Of a stretch of DNA of 5,527 bases, positions 1-5,527 are shown piece by piece. The translations under genes were made by a program, and so were the position numbers. The stretch covers positions 1-5,527 of the forward strand of contig JACCRW010000366.1 in assembly GCA_013813345.1 (NCBI GenBank), written 5' to 3'. Source of the DNA: Actinomycetota bacterium. Its GTDB lineage: Bacteria; Actinomycetota; Thermoleophilia; Gaiellales; Gaiellaceae. The notes beneath the pieces are model-generated. The model saw nothing but the letters and a program-made list of their open reading frames with translations. It was not told the DNA's origin and ran no database searches. Positions within the stretch are counted from its first letter, which is position 1. Each line of letters begins with the position of its first letter.

Positions 1-566
1 AGCCCGACGTCGATGCCGCTGAGATCGATGCGATGGTGCTCGACGTCTCGATGCCGCGTCTCGACGGGCTCGAGGTCTGCCGGCGACTGCGCAAGGCCGG
101 CAACCCGCTCCCGATTCTGATGCTGACCGCGCGGGACGAGGTCGCCGATCGCGTTGCGGGTCTCGACGCCGGCGCGGACGACTACGTGGTCAAGCCGTTC
201 GCGCTCGAGGAGCTGCTGGCCCGACTGCGCGCGCTCCTCCGCCGCGCCGCGCCCGACGATGACGACGCGGTCCTCCAGTTCGCGGACCTCGAGCTCGACC
301 CGGCCACGCGCCTTGCGACCCGTGCCGGCGCCCAGATCGAGCTGACTCGGACGGAGTTCGCGCTGCTCGAGCTCTTCCTTCGCAACCCGCGCCAGGTGCT
401 GACGCGCTCGGTGATCTTCGAGCGGGTCTGGGGCTACGACTTCGGCTTTGGCTCGAACTCGCTCGACGTCTACATCGGCTACCTGCGCCGGAAGACCGAA
501 GCCGGCGGCACGCCGAGGCTGATCCAGACGATCCGCGGCGTCGGCTACGCCCTGCGGGAGCAATGA
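1..566 (+). CDS. mprA: MprA-like OmpR-family response regulator (5' partial)
   Basis: DNA-binding response regulator of a two-component system; it takes a phosphate from the downstream kinase and then binds promoter DNA. The reading frame is open from base 3 to the TGA at 564-566, giving 187 residues. About 40 N-terminal residues, including the usual acidic pair, lie outside the window. Seen in the fragment: phospho-acceptor Asp14 in VLDVSMPRLDG (codon at 42-44), the conserved Thr42 in LTARD, and Lys64 in DDYVVKPF. A short acidic linker follows, then a C-terminal winged helix (about residues 115-187) with LTRTEFALLELF, LTRSVIFERVWGYDF and YLRRKTEA...IRGVGYALRE. The wording is very close to mycobacterial MprA as I remember it (DVxMPRLDGLEVC, RVAGLDAGADDY, PFALEELLAR). 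The ATG at 33 is internal and not the start. The stop overlaps the kinase start as ATGA, so the two are translationally coupled. Family assignment is near certain; the MprA name is an inference from similarity plus gene order. Confidence 0.93.
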   Translation, partial: PDVDAAEIDAMVLDVSMPRLDGLEVCRRLRKAGNPLPILMLTARDEVADRVAGLDAGADDYVVKPFALEELLARLRALLRRAAPDDDDAVLQFADLELDPATRLATRAGAQIELTRTEFALLELFLRNPRQVLTRSVIFERVWGYDFGFGSNSLDVYIGYLRRKTEAGGTPRLIQTIRGVGYALREQ

Positions 567-1909
567 GCTTTCGCGCCCGGCTGACGCTTGCCGTCGCGCT
601 CGCGGTGGCGGTGGCCGTCGCTGGAGCTTCGGCGATCACCTACGTACTCGTTCGCGGCGAGCTGCGCGGCGAGGTCGACGATGCCCTACGGGAGCGCGTG
701 AGCAGCGTTCGGCTGCGCGTCGTGAACGATCCGTCCGGGAATCCCTTCCTCGATCTCCCGCCGACACGCTTCGGCGGCGCGGAGGGAATCACGCAGCTCG
801 TCACCTCCGAGGGCTCGGCGATCCAGTCACCGGCCGCACGCGTCGAGCTGCCGGTGACCGAGCGCGCTCGTCTGACAGCCGCCGGCAAGCGCGGCTCGTT
901 CTTCGCAAACGCGACCGTCGCCGGAACGCACCTGCGCGTCTACACCTTGCCGGTCGACCGGCCGGGCCTCGCGCTTCAGATCGCGCGCCCGCTCGACGAG
1001 GTCGATGCCGCCCTGGAGCGGATCCGCGGCCTGCTGGTGCTGATCGCGGCCGCCGGGATCGCGCTCGCCGCCGGGCTCGGGCTCGTCGTCTCGCGCGCCG
1101 TGCTCGCGCCGGTGCAGCGCCTGACGCGCGCGGCCGAGGACGTCACCGAGACGCGCGACCTCTCCCGCCGCATCGACGACGACGGCAGCGACGAGCTGGC
1201 GCGTCTCGCGTCCACGTTCAACACGATGCTCGCGGCGCTCGAGGACTCGGCCCGCGCGCAGCGGCAGCTCGTCTCGGACGCCTCGCACGAGCTGCGGACT
1301 CCCCTGACGAGCCTGCGCACGAACATCGAGGTGCTGAGCCGGGACGTGGCCCTCCCCGCCGGCGAGCGGGAGCAGCTCCTTCGAGACGTGACCGAGCAGC
1401 TCGGCGAGATGACCGCGCTGATCGCGGAGCTCGTCGAGCTGGCCCGGGGCGACCAGGCTCCGGTCGAGCCCGAGGACGTTCGGCTCGACCTCGTCACGGC
1501 TGACGCGATCGAGCGGACGCGCCGAAACCGCCCGGGCGTCTCCTTCAGCGCCGAGCTCGAGGAATCGCCGATCCGAGGCGTTCCGGCGACGATCGAGCGG
1601 GCGATCTCGAACCTGCTTGACAACGCCGCCAAGTGGAGCCCCGTAGGCGGCGAGGTGGAGGTGACGGTGCGCGACGGCGAGGTGACGGTCCGCGACCACG
1701 GGCCGGGGATCGACGAGGAGGACCTGCCGTTCGTCTTCGATCGGTTCTATCGCGCGACCGTGGCGCGGAGCATGCCCGGTTCCGGGCTCGGGCTCGCGAT
1801 CGTCCGCCAGGTGGCCGAGGCCCACGGCGGCGCCGTCAGCGCCGAGGCCGCGCAGGGCGGCGGCACGCGACTGCGGCTGCGGCTGCGCCCCGAGCCGCTC
1901 AAGTCTTAG
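563..1909 (+). CDS. mprB: MprB-like membrane sensor histidine kinase
   Basis: Senses envelope conditions, autophosphorylates on His and passes the phosphate to the response regulator just upstream. The 448-residue protein has a first membrane segment at about 8-30, an extracytoplasmic sensor region of about 120 residues, and a second membrane segment at about 155-178. A HAMP linker follows (about 178-230), then the dimerisation H-box SDASHELRTPLTSLRTN with phospho-acceptor His242. The ATPase domain shows the N-box NLLDNAAKWSP (Asn354), G1 DHGPGI (378-383), F-box FVFDRFYRA, and G2 GSGLGL (406-411). All catalytic boxes are intact. The start at 563 overlaps the regulator's stop by 4 bp. A GGGAG at 556-560 sits only 2 nt away, too close for a standard site, so coupling probably supplies ribosomes. 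The H-box and the NAAKWSP and RFYR..ARxxPGSGLGLAIV stretches resemble mycobacterial MprB. The sensor region gives no ligand clue. Confidence 0.95.
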   Translation: MSFRARLTLAVALAVAVAVAGASAITYVLVRGELRGEVDDALRERVSSVRLRVVNDPSGNPFLDLPPTRFGGAEGITQLVTSEGSAIQSPAARVELPVTERARLTAAGKRGSFFANATVAGTHLRVYTLPVDRPGLALQIARPLDEVDAALERIRGLLVLIAAAGIALAAGLGLVVSRAVLAPVQRLTRAAEDVTETRDLSRRIDDDGSDELARLASTFNTMLAALEDSARAQRQLVSDASHELRTPLTSLRTNIEVLSRDVALPAGEREQLLRDVTEQLGEMTALIAELVELARGDQAPVEPEDVRLDLVTADAIERTRRNRPGVSFSAELEESPIRGVPATIERAISNLLDNAAKWSPVGGEVEVTVRDGEVTVRDHGPGIDEEDLPFVFDRFYRATVARSMPGSGLGLAIVRQVAEAHGGAVSAEAAQGGGTRLRLRLRPEPLKS

Positions 1910-1947
1910 GCGATCCTTAGCTCGATCTCAGGCTCGCCTTAGGCGGC
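1904..1947 (+). promoter_or_regulatory. Four-unit 11-bp-period operator, probable MprA-type binding array
   Basis: Four 8-bp units stand at exact 11-bp spacing: TCTTAGGC (1904-1911), CCTTAGCT (1915-1922), TCTCAGGC (1926-1933) and CCTTAGGC (1937-1944). They are separated by 3-nt spacers of unrelated sequence. The consensus is YCTYAGGC; three units match fully and the second differs only in its last two bases. Head-to-tail sites one helical turn apart are the hallmark of OmpR/PhoB-family regulators. As I recall, the mycobacterial MprA box is 19 bp with two 8-bp direct repeats, the same 8+3+8 geometry. The first unit contains the kinase stop codon (TAG 1907-1909), and the array ends 45 bp before the protease start. 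I infer that the upstream regulator controls a promoter here. No convincing -10 or -35 hexamer could be picked out. Confidence 0.75.
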
Positions 1948-1967
1948 GATGGTCTGCTGGAGCCATC
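1948..1967 (+). other. Small inverted repeat in the protease leader
   Basis: GATGG at 1948-1952 pairs with CCATC at 1963-1967. Inside it, CT (1954-1955) can pair with AG (1961-1962) across a bulged T, leaving a 5-nt loop. It lies between the operator array and the ribosome-binding site, so it may be a short leader hairpin if transcription starts upstream of it, or merely part of the promoter. The stem is short and could be chance in GC-rich DNA. Confidence 0.25.
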
Positions 1968-1976
1968 ACCCTGAAT

Positions 1977-1984
1977 CGAAAGGA
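1977..1984 (+). promoter_or_regulatory. Ribosome-binding site of the HtrA-like protease
   Basis: CGAAAGGA lies 8 nt upstream of the ATG at 1993 and fixes that start. The same octamer occurs before the next gene (3061-3068), so the two downstream genes share a leader style that the kinase does not have. Confidence 0.8.
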
Positions 1985-1992
1985 CTCCTGAG

Positions 1993-3042
1993 ATGAAGAA
2001 CTTCTTGAAGCGCCCGCGAGCTCGAGGAGCGGCGTTCGTCAGTGCAGCGCTTCTCGGCGCAGGCGGCGGCGCTGCCGTCGTCGCGGCGACCGATCGGGGC
2101 GCGACCGTCGTCCGTCAGGTCACCGTCGGCGCATCGGCCCAGCCGGCGGCGAGCTCGACGTCCACCGTTGGCGAGATCTACGAGCGCAGCGCCCAGAGCG
2201 TCGTCGAGATTACCGTCGGCGGGGGAAGCGGCGCGCAGTCGCAGGGCTCCGGCTTCGTCTACGACGACGAGGGCCATGTGATCACGAACCAGCACGTCGT
2301 CGCCGGCGGGAGCGCGGTGTCCGTCAAGTTCGCCGACGGCTCGACCTACGACGCGACCGTGGTCGGCACCGATCCCTCCACCGACCTGGCGGTGCTCGAC
2401 GTCGACGCGCCGGCCTCCGCGCTCGAGCCGCTCGCGCTCGCTGAGTCCGAAGAGGTCGAGGTCGGCGACGGGGTGATTGCGATCGGCAGCCCGTTCGGGC
2501 TCGAGCAGACCGTCACCACCGGCATCGTCAGCGCTCTTCATCGCCAGATCAACTCGCCGAACGACTTTGCGATCGACGACGCGATCCAGACCGACGCCGC
2601 GATCAACCATGGCAACTCCGGCGGCCCGCTGCTCGACCTCGACGGACGCGTGATCGGGGTCAACTCGCAGATCGAGAGCGAGTCGGGCGGCAATGACGGC
2701 GTCGGCTTCGCGGTGCCGTCGGACACGGTGGCGAAGATCGCGGCCGCGCTGATCGCCGACGGAGAGATCGAGCACGCCTACCTCGGCGTCGCGACAGAGG
2801 ACACGCCCGCCGACGACGGCGCGAGCATCGCCGAGGTGCGGCCCGGAACTCCCGCGGCGGCTGCCGGCCTCCGAGACGGCGACGTCGTGACGGAGCTCGA
2901 CGGTGAAGTGATCGGCGACGCCGACGAGCTGCGCCGCCTGATCGACGCGCAGCGGCCGGGCGACTCCGTCGAGCTGACGGTCGTCCGCGACGGCGCCGAG
3001 CGCACGATCGAGGTCGAGCTGGCGGCACGTCCGTCGGCCTGA
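1993..3042 (+). CDS. HtrA/DegP-family serine protease with PDZ domain (PepD-like)
   Basis: Envelope quality-control protease that degrades or chaperones misfolded exported proteins outside the cytoplasmic membrane. The 349-residue protein starts with a basic segment and one hydrophobic stretch (about 12-32), either an uncleaved anchor or a signal peptide. A short Ser/Ala linker and an S1C trypsin-like domain follow (about 58-255). The catalytic triad is visible: His101 in NQHVVAGG, Asp131 in STDLAVLD, and Ser209 in NHGNSGGPLLD. GSPFGLEQTVTTGIVS and VGFAVPSDT are also typical of the family. The active-site loop has His where most relatives have Pro (PGNSGGP), a tolerated variant. One PDZ domain spans about 262-345, with the carboxylate-binding loop at YLGV. 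Gene order regulator-kinase-protease matches mycobacterial mprA-mprB-pepD, in which the protease is both a target of the two-component system and linked to its control. The start is supported by CGAAAGGA. The cytosolic N-terminal extension of PepD is absent. Confidence 0.95.
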   Translation: MKNFLKRPRARGAAFVSAALLGAGGGAAVVAATDRGATVVRQVTVGASAQPAASSTSTVGEIYERSAQSVVEITVGGGSGAQSQGSGFVYDDEGHVITNQHVVAGGSAVSVKFADGSTYDATVVGTDPSTDLAVLDVDAPASALEPLALAESEEVEVGDGVIAIGSPFGLEQTVTTGIVSALHRQINSPNDFAIDDAIQTDAAINHGNSGGPLLDLDGRVIGVNSQIESESGGNDGVGFAVPSDTVAKIAAALIADGEIEHAYLGVATEDTPADDGASIAEVRPGTPAAAAGLRDGDVVTELDGEVIGDADELRRLIDAQRPGDSVELTVVRDGAERTIEVELAARPSA

Positions 3043-3060
3043 GGCAAGCACACCACCAAC

Positions 3061-3069
3061 CGAAAGGAG
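3061..3069 (+). promoter_or_regulatory. Ribosome-binding site of the small secreted protein gene
   Basis: CGAAAGGAG ends 6 nt before the ATG at 3076. It is a strong match to the anti-Shine-Dalgarno sequence and decides the start. The 33-bp gap after the protease stop holds nothing else recognisable, so the two genes are probably co-transcribed. Confidence 0.8.
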
Positions 3070-3075
3070 CACAGG

Positions 3076-3756
3076 ATGAGGAAGAGAACGAGACGAACGC
3101 TGATCGCCGGGGCGGGTGCCGCGCTCGCGGTCGTCGGCGGCGGGGCGGCGTTTGCAGCCCAGTCGGGCGGAGACCCCAGCGCCGAGAGCAAGGCAGTCCT
3201 GAACGACGCGGCCAAGCAACTCGGCATCGACCCGACAAAGCTCAGCGACGCCCTCAAGCAGGCGCTCGCAAACCGGGTCGATGAGGCGGTCGAGGCGGGG
3301 CGACTGACCGAAGCCCAGGGCAGGGAGCTGAAGGCCCGGATCCAGGCGGACACCTTCCCGCTCCTCGGCGGTCGCGGCCTTTCGCACCGTGGACATCACG
3401 GCTTCGGGCACCTCGAAGCGGCTGCGAGCTACCTCGGCGTCACAGAAGAAGTGCTGCGGACGAGCCTCCAGAGCGGCAAGACGCTCGCCGAGGTCGCGAA
3501 GGAGAAGGGCAAGTCGGTCGACGGCCTCGTTGCCGCGCTCGTCGCCGACAAGACGAAGGAGCTCGACGCGGCGGTGACGGCCGGACGGCTGACGAAGGCG
3601 CAGCGGGACGAGCGCGTCGCCGGGCTGGAGGAGCGCCTCAGCGCGTTCGTGAACGGCGAGCGACCGTCACGCGGCCCTGGCTTCCGAGACAGGCCCGGGT
3701 TCGGCGGCGGGCACGGCTTCGGAGATCCCTCGCAGCCCGCTCCACGAGCGGCCTAG
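3076..3756 (+). CDS. Secreted alanine-rich helical protein with two AGRLTxAQ repeats, function unknown
   Basis: I recognise the style of this 226-residue protein but not its function. It has an N-terminal export signal: RKRTRRTL, a hydrophobic stretch to about residue 24, and a likely cleavage after AFA or AFAA near 27-28. The TRRTLI sequence is compatible with a twin-arginine (Tat) signal. Two related helical units follow. Unit 1 (about 41-92) runs LNDAAKQLGIDPTKLSDAL then AVEAGRLTEAQ (71-81). Unit 2 (about 112-194) runs LEAAASYLGVTEEVLRTSL then AVTAGRLTKAQ (166-176), with an extra middle section TLAEVAKEKGKSVDGLV. A His/Gly linker HRGHHGFGH (104-112) separates them, and a Gly/Pro/His-rich tail contains GGHGFGD. 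There is no cysteine. Similar repeat units are common in exported proteins of Gram-positive bacteria, usually annotated hypothetical. Its place behind the protease suggests an envelope-stress effector, or a substrate or partner of the protease; this is inference only. Confidence 0.85.
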   Translation: MRKRTRRTLIAGAGAALAVVGGGAAFAAQSGGDPSAESKAVLNDAAKQLGIDPTKLSDALKQALANRVDEAVEAGRLTEAQGRELKARIQADTFPLLGGRGLSHRGHHGFGHLEAAASYLGVTEEVLRTSLQSGKTLAEVAKEKGKSVDGLVAALVADKTKELDAAVTAGRLTKAQRDERVAGLEERLSAFVNGERPSRGPGFRDRPGFGGGHGFGDPSQPAPRAA

Positions 3757-3760
3757 AGCC

Positions 3761-3830
3761 GAGGGACAGTCCCTCTGACACGTCCCGTAAGGGCATGCCT
3801 GCAAGGGACGTGTCCGAGGGACTGTCCCTC
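3761..3830. repeat. REPIN-like 70-bp inverted repeat between convergent genes
   Basis: Two 26-bp arms (3761-3786 and 3805-3830) are reverse complements at 25 of 26 positions; the single mismatch is T3776 against C3815. They flank an 18-nt loop that itself holds the palindrome GGCATGCC (3792-3799). Each arm starts or ends with a 15-bp palindrome, GAGGGAC-A-GTCCCTC (3761-3775) or GAGGGAC-T-GTCCCTC (3816-3830). Paired REP palindromes in opposite orientation around a short spacer define a REPIN, a non-autonomous element mobilised by RAYT (IS200-like Y1) transposases. It starts 4 bp after the secreted-protein stop, and its last two bases are part of the acetyltransferase stop codon. It could fold into a long hairpin in RNA from either strand and so block read-through between the convergent genes, but there is no T-run. 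No transposase is in the window. Confidence 0.8.
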
Positions 3831-4329
3831 AGCTCGCGCGACGCTCGAAGACGAGGAGCTCGCCGTGCTCGTCGTCCGCGATCCGCTCGCCGGTCTGGGT
3901 TAAGCCTGCCTTCTCGGCGACGCGAATCGAGGCCGTGTTGTCCGGGCGAATCGTCGCCCGGACGACGTCCACCTCGGGCCGCGCGAGCGCCCACTCGGTC
4001 AGCAGCTCCAGGAGCTCCGTCGCATAACCCCGACCACGGTGCTCCTCGTGCACCGCGTAGCCGACCGTCAGCCGCCGGTTCTCGGTGGGCCTGCCCCCGA
4101 AGCCGCCGTTGCCAATCTCGGTTCCGTCCCCGAGCGCCGCCGTCCAGACCCAGAAGCCGCGCGCGCCGGGGTCGGCCCGGAGCCGGCTGACGAAGAGCTC
4201 CCGAGCGTCCTCGTCCGCCGGGTCCCACCTGATCGACTCCAGCTCGTCGGCGCCGAGCGCCGTCAGCGTCAGCCGCCGCCCCTTGATCTTCAGTCGAGGA
4301 TCCTCAAGTAGGCGTGACCCTGTACGCAT
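3829..4329 (-). CDS. GNAT-family N-acetyltransferase (RimJ/RimL-like)
   Basis: Transfers an acetyl group from acetyl-CoA to an amine; the substrate cannot be told from sequence. The 166-residue protein shows the N-terminal strand RLTLTAL and the central GYAVHEEHRGRGYATELLELL. That stretch contains the acetyl-CoA pyrophosphate-binding loop R98-G-R-G101-Y-A103. The downstream signature DNTASIRVAEKAGLTQTGE (about 130-148) is typical of Acetyltransf_3 proteins that modify protein N-termini or small molecules. The ATG at 4329 lies inside the end of rel, a 26-bp overlap, and has only a weak ribosome site. A GAGGA on the minus strand (4301-4305) sits 7 nt before an in-frame CTG (codon 13, 4291-4293), just ahead of the domain's first strand, so a later non-ATG start is possible. 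It is likely co-transcribed with rel. The TGA (3829-3831) overlaps the end of the REPIN-like element. Confidence 0.88.
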   Translation of the reverse strand: MRTGSRLLEDPRLKIKGRRLTLTALGADELESIRWDPADEDARELFVSRLRADPGARGFWVWTAALGDGTEIGNGGFGGRPTENRRLTVGYAVHEEHRGRGYATELLELLTEWALARPEVDVVRATIRPDNTASIRVAEKAGLTQTGERIADDEHGELLVFERRAS

Positions 4330-5527
4330 CGAAGACCGCGTCGAGGTTGCGCAGCGCGGTGAGGAGCGTCCGCAGCTCCTTCACCTCGCCGACCTCGACC
4401 GTGTACCAGTTGCGCGCCATCCCGTCCTCGACGACACCGCCATAGGAGACGATGTTCGCGCCGTGCTCGGCGAAGGTGCGTGCGACGTCCTCGAGCAGGC
4501 GCGGCCGGTCGAACGAGTCGAGGGCGATGGCGACCCGGAAGCTCGTCGTCGTGCCGCCGTCCCATTCCACGGGTGTGAAGCGCTCCGGGTTCCTCATCAG
4601 AGCGCGGACGTTCGGGCAGTCCTCGCGGTGGATCGTGATCCCCCGCCCCAGCGAGATGTAGCCGAGGATCGGGTCGCCCGGCACCGGTGTGCAGCACTTC
4701 GCCATCCGCACGAGCACGTCCTCGACGCCCGTTACCTTGATCCCGAGCGTGTCGCCGGCGACTGTCGAGCGCGCGCGCGGCGCCTTCAGCGGCACGGCCG
4801 GCTCCTCCGCGACCTCCTCGGTCTTCAGCCGCTGGAGCACCTTGTTCACGATCTGACCGGACTGGAGCTTGCCGGCGCCGAGCGCGACGTAGAAGTCCTC
4901 GGCCTTCTTGAAGCCGGTCTCGCGAATCACCTGCGCCAGGACGGCCGAGCCCTGGAGCTTGCGGTAGGGGAGGCTCTGCGCCTTCAGCGCCTGGTCGAGG
5001 ATCTCGCGGCCCTTGGCCTCCGTCTCACCTCGCGTCTCGCGCTGGAAGAACTGGCGGATCTTGTTCCGAGCGCGCGACGACGCGGCAAGCGCGAGCCAGT
5101 CGCGCGACGGACCGCGGCCTGACTTCGTGGTCAGGATCTCGACGAAGTCGCCGTTCTTCAACCGGTAGTGGAGCGGCACGATCCGGCCGTTGATCTTGGC
5201 GCCGACCGTCTTGTGACCGACGTCGGTGTGAACGGCGTAGGCGAAGTCGATCGGCGTCGCGCCGGTCGGGAGCGTCTTCACCTCGCCCTTCGGCGTGAAC
5301 ACGTAGACCTCGTCGTCGAAGAGATCGGTGCGGAACGTCTTCATGAACTCGCGCGGATCGGCCTCGTCCTGCTGCCAGTCGAGCAGCGACTTGACCCAGG
5401 CGAGCCACTCGTCGTCGGTCTTGCCCTTGCCGCGCTTGTAGAGCCAATGGGCGGCGATCCCGTACTCCGCCTCCTCGTGCATCTCGCGCGTCCGCACCTG
5501 GATCTCGAGCGGCGTCCCCTCCGGCCC
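4304..5527 (-). CDS. relA: Rel/RelA-SpoT (p)ppGpp synthetase/hydrolase, C-terminal part (5' end outside window)
   Basis: Stringent-response enzyme that makes and usually also breaks down (p)ppGpp. The frame is open from the window edge, giving 407 residues. The end of the synthetase domain is seen as LEIQVRTREMHEEAEYG and GIAAHWLYK. Then follow a TGS domain (about 71-135: DEVYVFTPKGEVKTLPTGATP, HTDVGHKTVGAKING, NGDFVEILTT), a helical region (about 140-240), and the conserved Cys-containing element (CCTPVPGD, GYISLGRGITIHREDCPN; Cys278, Cys279, His300, Cys304). An ACT domain (about 330-407) closes the protein. These regulatory domains bind the ribosome with deacylated tRNA and switch the catalytic half. 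The hydrolase (HD) domain and most of the synthetase lie beyond the window, so bifunctionality cannot be checked; actinobacteria usually carry one bifunctional Rel. The in-frame GTG at 5497 lies inside the EIQVRT motif and is not the start. The stop overlaps the acetyltransferase start region. Confidence 0.96.
   Translation of the reverse strand, partial: GPEGTPLEIQVRTREMHEEAEYGIAAHWLYKRGKGKTDDEWLAWVKSLLDWQQDEADPREFMKTFRTDLFDDEVYVFTPKGEVKTLPTGATPIDFAYAVHTDVGHKTVGAKINGRIVPLHYRLKNGDFVEILTTKSGRGPSRDWLALAASSRARNKIRQFFQRETRGETEAKGREILDQALKAQSLPYRKLQGSAVLAQVIRETGFKKAEDFYVALGAGKLQSGQIVNKVLQRLKTEEVAEEPAVPLKAPRARSTVAGDTLGIKVTGVEDVLVRMAKCCTPVPGDPILGYISLGRGITIHREDCPNVRALMRNPERFTPVEWDGGTTTSFRVAIALDSFDRPRLLEDVARTFAEHGANIVSYGGVVEDGMARNWYTVEVGEVKELRTLLTALRNLDAVFDAYRVTPT

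Noticed and set aside
827..1825. Minus-strand open frame of 332 codons opposite the kinase
   Set aside because: It overlaps the intact HAMP, H-box and ATPase coding region, and its translation is low-complexity and lacks any recognisable domain.
3037..3044. GCCTGAGG at the protease stop, a minus-strand match to the YCTYAGGC unit
   Set aside because: It is a single copy with no partner 11 bp away on either side, and it overlaps a stop codon; most likely chance.
1966..3411. Long minus-strand open frame of 481 codons opposite the protease and secreted protein
   Set aside because: It is antisense to two genes with clear domains and ribosome sites, and its Arg/Asp/Val-rich translation has no recognisable motif. 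Such open shadows are normal in GC-rich DNA.
3761..3830. Intrinsic (Rho-independent) terminator or CRISPR repeat
   Set aside because: There is no T-run after the hairpin on either strand, and there are only two inverted copies with no spacer array. The nested palindromes fit a REPIN better, although the hairpin may still hinder read-through.
4085..5122. Plus-strand open frame of 345 codons opposite rel and the acetyltransferase
   Set aside because: It is antisense to conserved Rel domains, its composition is typical of a shadow frame, and no ribosome site or family motif was seen.
5495..5497. GTG as a possible start of a short RelA-like protein
   Set aside because: The codon lies within the conserved EIQVRT motif of the synthetase domain, and the frame stays open upstream to the window edge.

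Overview
The window looks like ordinary chromosome from a GC-rich actinobacterium. Coding-strand codons end overwhelmingly in G or C, and the first three genes closely resemble the mycobacterial mprA-mprB-pepD locus. A deep-branching, Thermoleophilia-like actinobacterium is a plausible host, but this is an inference from style and not a placement. There is no tRNA, rRNA, CRISPR array, transposase or phage gene in view, and no gene-free stretch longer than 300 bases.

Left to middle (1-3756, + strand) is an envelope-stress cassette of four genes. It holds an OmpR-family response regulator (5' end cut off by the window), a membrane sensor histidine kinase that overlaps it by 4 bp, a membrane-anchored or secreted HtrA-type serine protease with a PDZ domain, and a small secreted alanine-rich helical protein of unknown function. 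The gap between kinase and protease carries four copies of an 8-bp motif (consensus YCTYAGGC) at an exact 11-bp period, which is the layout expected for tandem binding of an OmpR-family regulator. This suggests that the regulator encoded here switches on the protease and the secreted protein from a separate promoter. The two effector genes share a CGAAAGGA ribosome-binding leader and lie only 33 bp apart.

Middle (3757-3830) is a compact 70-bp inverted repeat between two convergent genes. Its 26-bp arms pair at 25 of 26 positions, and each arm contains its own 15-bp palindrome. This is the architecture of a REPIN (a doublet of REP palindromes).

Right (3829-5527, - strand) holds the 3' two-thirds or so of a Rel/RelA-SpoT (p)ppGpp synthetase/hydrolase (end of synthetase domain, TGS, helical, Cys-containing and ACT regions). 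A small GNAT acetyltransferase follows it and its annotated start overlaps the end of rel. The neighbourhood therefore puts an MprAB-like envelope-stress system next to the stringent-response enzyme. In mycobacteria these two are linked through a signalling cascade.

The most notable items are the four-unit operator, the REPIN-like element, the uncharacterised two-repeat secreted protein downstream of the protease, and the mprAB/rel adjacency. I see no wholly new multi-gene system.
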